This document shows positions 61,636-64,000 of a stretch of 64,000 nt of DNA, one piece after another. Both the position numbers and the translations under genes were made by a program. The stretch is from Paenibacillus illinoisensis NBRC 15959 (GTDB lineage Bacteria; Bacillota; Bacilli; Paenibacillales; Paenibacillaceae): positions 62,001 to 126,000 of the forward strand of contig NZ_BIME01000001.1 in the NCBI RefSeq assembly GCF_004000925.1. The letters are read 5' to 3'. The notes under the pieces were generated by a model. The model was not told the DNA's origin, did not search any database, and worked only from the letters and a program-made list of their open reading frames with translations. The stretch's first letter is position 1; every line of letters begins with the position of its first letter.

Positions 61636-63999
61636 ATGAGTCACATCTCAAAATTATCATTAATAGATGCAGACACTAAGAAAATCCATCCGGGAAAATT
61701 GGGTATGCATGGTGGAACCAATCCCAAAGGAGATGCCTTTGGATTCACCAATTATTATATGACTCGTAATGGCGAGCCCTTCATCCCGATCGTAGGTGAA
61801 TTTCACTTCTCCAGGTTTTCATACTTGTACTGGGAAGAAGAGCTGCTGAAAATGAAGGCCGGTGGAATTCATATCGTCGCTACATATGTATTTTGGAATT
61901 TTCATGAGGAAGAAGAAGGGATTTTTGAATGGGGTGGAAATCGAAACCTGCGCCATTTCATCGATCTGTGTGCCAAACTGGATCTGCCCCTCATCCTTCG
62001 TATCGGTCCATTCTGCCACGGCGAAGTTCGCAATGGAGGAATTCCGGATTGGGTAGTTTCCAAGCCTATTGAGATCCGCTCCAATGATCCCGGATATCTG
62101 AAGCTGACACGCAGACTGTATCGGGAAATCGCCAGTCAGATGAAAGGCAGCCTGTATCAGGACGGAGGACCCGTTATAGCTGTGCAGTTGGAAAATGAAT
62201 TCATGCACGCCGGAGCACCGAATGAAGCCTGGGGTTACAAAACCGGTAAGTTTCTGTCCTCCGGAACTGGAGGTACAGCTCATCTGGCTGAACTGCGCCG
62301 CATTGCCGAGGAAGCTGGCATTCGTCCTCTGTTCTTCACGGCGACCGCTTGGGGCGGGGCAGCCGTTCCTGAGGAAGGCTTTTTGCCCATGCTTGCAGGT
62401 TACGCCTATACGTCCTGGCTGCCTGACCAGCCTCCAAGCAAGGAATTTGTGTATCGCGATCTTCATATTACTCCGGCGGAGCCCGTTCATTTCGACACGC
62501 CCGAATATCCCGTAGCGTATTGTGAAATGGCCGGTGGTATGCAGGTCAGTTATAATGTGAGGCCGTTCGTTCCGGCAAACAGCATAGAAGCCATGACCCT
62601 TGTCAAACTGGCCAGCGGCAGCAATCTGCTGGGTTATTACATGTATCATGGCGGATCAAACCCCGTCGGCAAGAAGAGTTATCTCAATGAGCAATTCTTG
62701 CCGAAAATTACGTATGACTACCAGTCTCCCTTGGGTGAGTTCGGCAGAGTCGGTGCATCTTATGACCGCATCCGCGCCATCTCTTTGTTTCTTGAATCTT
62801 TCGGATCGGTCCTTGCTCCGATGAAAACGGTTCTGCCTGAGGGACAGTCTACTATCGATCCGACAGATACAGAGACACTACGCTGGTGTGTCAGACATCA
62901 GGACGGCTCGGGCTTTGTTTTTCTGAATAATTTTCAGGACCAGGTCGACCTGCCCCGCCGTAACATACGAATTGAATTGGAAACATCCAAAGGCAGCGTT
63001 GCCTTCCCCGCTGAAGGTGAACTTGAGCTTCCTGAAGGAATCGGATTGATGCTTCCGTTCAATCTGGACCTTCATGGCGTGTCCCTACTTAGCGCAACGG
63101 CTCCATTGCTCACCATGATCGACACAAATCAAGACAAAACGGTTTTCTTCTATGCACATGAAGGCATGACACCGGAATACGTCGTTTCCAAAACGAATCT
63201 AAAGGATGTGCAGTGCAGCGGAAGTGTAATATTGGACCACGGATCTTATTATGTGATCCAACCAAGCGTAGACAAAAATAAATCAGTTAACTTCCTAACC
63301 ACGGATGGTGGTTCCGTACGTTTTGTACTGCTTTCAAGAGAAGAAGCGCAAAAAGCGTACACCTTTGAACTATGGGGACAACCAACGCTGGTTATCAGCG
63401 ATTGTCCCGTAACGATCAGTAATCATCAGCTTATCTGCACATCGACAGGATCTTCCCATATTGCTGTTTCACTGTATCCCAAGCCAGAGCAAGATTTGCA
63501 AACACATCATTCCAGCGCTATCCATTGTCAACACGTGGGTTCCACTCTTTTCACTACCTATACAATAGACCTGCCTGAATATACACCAGAGGTTTTGATT
63601 AAGAAACCTGCGGAGAAATCGGCCTTGTTGCAATTTGCCGGAGAATGGCCATCCCATGTTCACGATGTATGGCTTGAGGTGGATTATGAAGGTGATGTGG
63701 CCGAAGCGTTCCTGAATGGACGGCTCATAACAGATCATATCTCTTACGGTAAGACCTGGTCCATAGGCTTAAAAGAATTCTACACTCAGCTTGAATTCTC
63801 TGAATTGCACTTATCCATAACGCCGCAGCGCAGGGGAACGGTCCATACCTTTGTCAATCAGGCACAAATTGAGCGCTTTGAGGGAGTCGAGATCGCCGAA
63901 TTCCGCCGTATTGAAGCCATTCCGCAATATCAAGTCGCGTTGTATCCGGTTAAAACTGCTGCTGCGATTGGACAACTATCCGTCCCATTCTCCAACTAA
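61636..63999 (+). CDS. Beta-galactosidase, glycoside hydrolase family 35
   Basis: A 787-residue enzyme without signal peptide, ending one base before the window edge. The TIM barrel (about 30-370) shows FIPIVGEFHFSR, the GGIHIVATYVFWNFHE block, and acid/base Glu188 in VQLENEF; the nucleophile is probably Glu297 in AYCEMAGGMQ. Beta-sandwich domains follow, the last (about 660-780) jelly-roll-like. GH35 enzymes remove terminal beta-galactose from plant galactans or similar. AAGGAGG stands before the ATG. Divergent AraC regulator; no transporter in view. Confidence 0.9.
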   Translation: MSHISKLSLIDADTKKIHPGKLGMHGGTNPKGDAFGFTNYYMTRNGEPFIPIVGEFHFSRFSYLYWEEELLKMKAGGIHIVATYVFWNFHEEEEGIFEWGGNRNLRHFIDLCAKLDLPLILRIGPFCHGEVRNGGIPDWVVSKPIEIRSNDPGYLKLTRRLYREIASQMKGSLYQDGGPVIAVQLENEFMHAGAPNEAWGYKTGKFLSSGTGGTAHLAELRRIAEEAGIRPLFFTATAWGGAAVPEEGFLPMLAGYAYTSWLPDQPPSKEFVYRDLHITPAEPVHFDTPEYPVAYCEMAGGMQVSYNVRPFVPANSIEAMTLVKLASGSNLLGYYMYHGGSNPVGKKSYLNEQFLPKITYDYQSPLGEFGRVGASYDRIRAISLFLESFGSVLAPMKTVLPEGQSTIDPTDTETLRWCVRHQDGSGFVFLNNFQDQVDLPRRNIRIELETSKGSVAFPAEGELELPEGIGLMLPFNLDLHGVSLLSATAPLLTMIDTNQDKTVFFYAHEGMTPEYVVSKTNLKDVQCSGSVILDHGSYYVIQPSVDKNKSVNFLTTDGGSVRFVLLSREEAQKAYTFELWGQPTLVISDCPVTISNHQLICTSTGSSHIAVSLYPKPEQDLQTHHSSAIHCQHVGSTLFTTYTIDLPEYTPEVLIKKPAEKSALLQFAGEWPSHVHDVWLEVDYEGDVAEAFLNGRLITDHISYGKTWSIGLKEFYTQLEFSELHLSITPQRRGTVHTFVNQAQIERFEGVEIAEFRRIEAIPQYQVALYPVKTAAAIGQLSVPFSN

Positions 64000-64000
64000 C

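Noticed and set aside
61819..62649. 276-codon open frame on the minus strand inside the GH35 gene
   Set aside because: Antisense shadow of conserved GH35 catalytic-domain codons.

Overview
The window reads as chromosome of a Gram-positive, spore-forming member of the Bacillota, most likely Paenibacillus. The reasons are strong AGGAGG-type ribosome sites, frequent TTG/GTG starts, several YesM/YesN-type two-component systems beside CUT1 sugar ABC transporters, many AraC-type regulators paired with glycoside hydrolases, riboswitches with Rho-independent terminators, and close likeness of several proteins to Bacillus subtilis PaiA, CsaA, frataxin-like Fra and barnase/barstar. I saw no rRNA, tRNA, insertion sequence, prophage or CRISPR array. 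Genus assignment is inference.

Layout. 1-3300: a ykkC-family riboswitch in front of a gene cut by the window edge, a PuuP-like polyamine/amino-acid permease, polyamine acetyltransferase paiA and a YczE-like membrane protein. 3300-14000: two carbohydrate loci. One is AraC + GH27 alpha-galactosidase. The other is an ABC importer, a YesM/YesN pair and a GH88 unsaturated glucuronyl hydrolase; the importer and the hydrolase share a 71-bp promoter element. 14000-24300: housekeeping and transport genes (GNAT, UvrA-like ATPase, permease, asnA, lysE-type exporter, csaA, EamA transporter, AraC-phosphotransferase pair). 24300-27300: carboxy(nor)spermidine dehydrogenase and decarboxylase behind a roughly 500-nt leader with two closed multibranch RNA modules and a terminator; this is the best candidate here for an undescribed regulatory system. 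27300-31850: a decaying stretch with several broken genes around a TetR regulator and an SDR. 31850-43000: a PuuD-like hydrolase, DUF421 protein, MFS/AraC pair, chemoreceptor, an ArsR-type regulator with a large C-terminal domain divergent from a GH43 enzyme, and an alcohol dehydrogenase with its MerR regulator. 43000-49700: a second YesN/YesM pair with a divergent sugar ABC importer and cre sites. 49700-58700: small metabolic and stress genes, a tandem pair of paralogous beta-rich proteins behind a possible sigma-K promoter, a Fur-boxed siderophore-binding lipoprotein, and a barnase/barstar pair in which the barnase has a lipobox. 58700-64000: ZTP riboswitch-folD, a hypothetical protein, and AraC + GH35 beta-galactosidase.

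How it fits together. Most of the window is a plant-polysaccharide foraging chromosome in which each enzyme or importer has its own local sensor. Three separate loci concern polyamines (import and acetylation at the left, synthesis in the middle, PuuD-like catabolism near 32 kb). Neither CUT1 importer has its own ATPase here, so a shared MsmX-type ATPase encoded elsewhere is expected. All functional names rest on motif recognition by eye; no database search was run.
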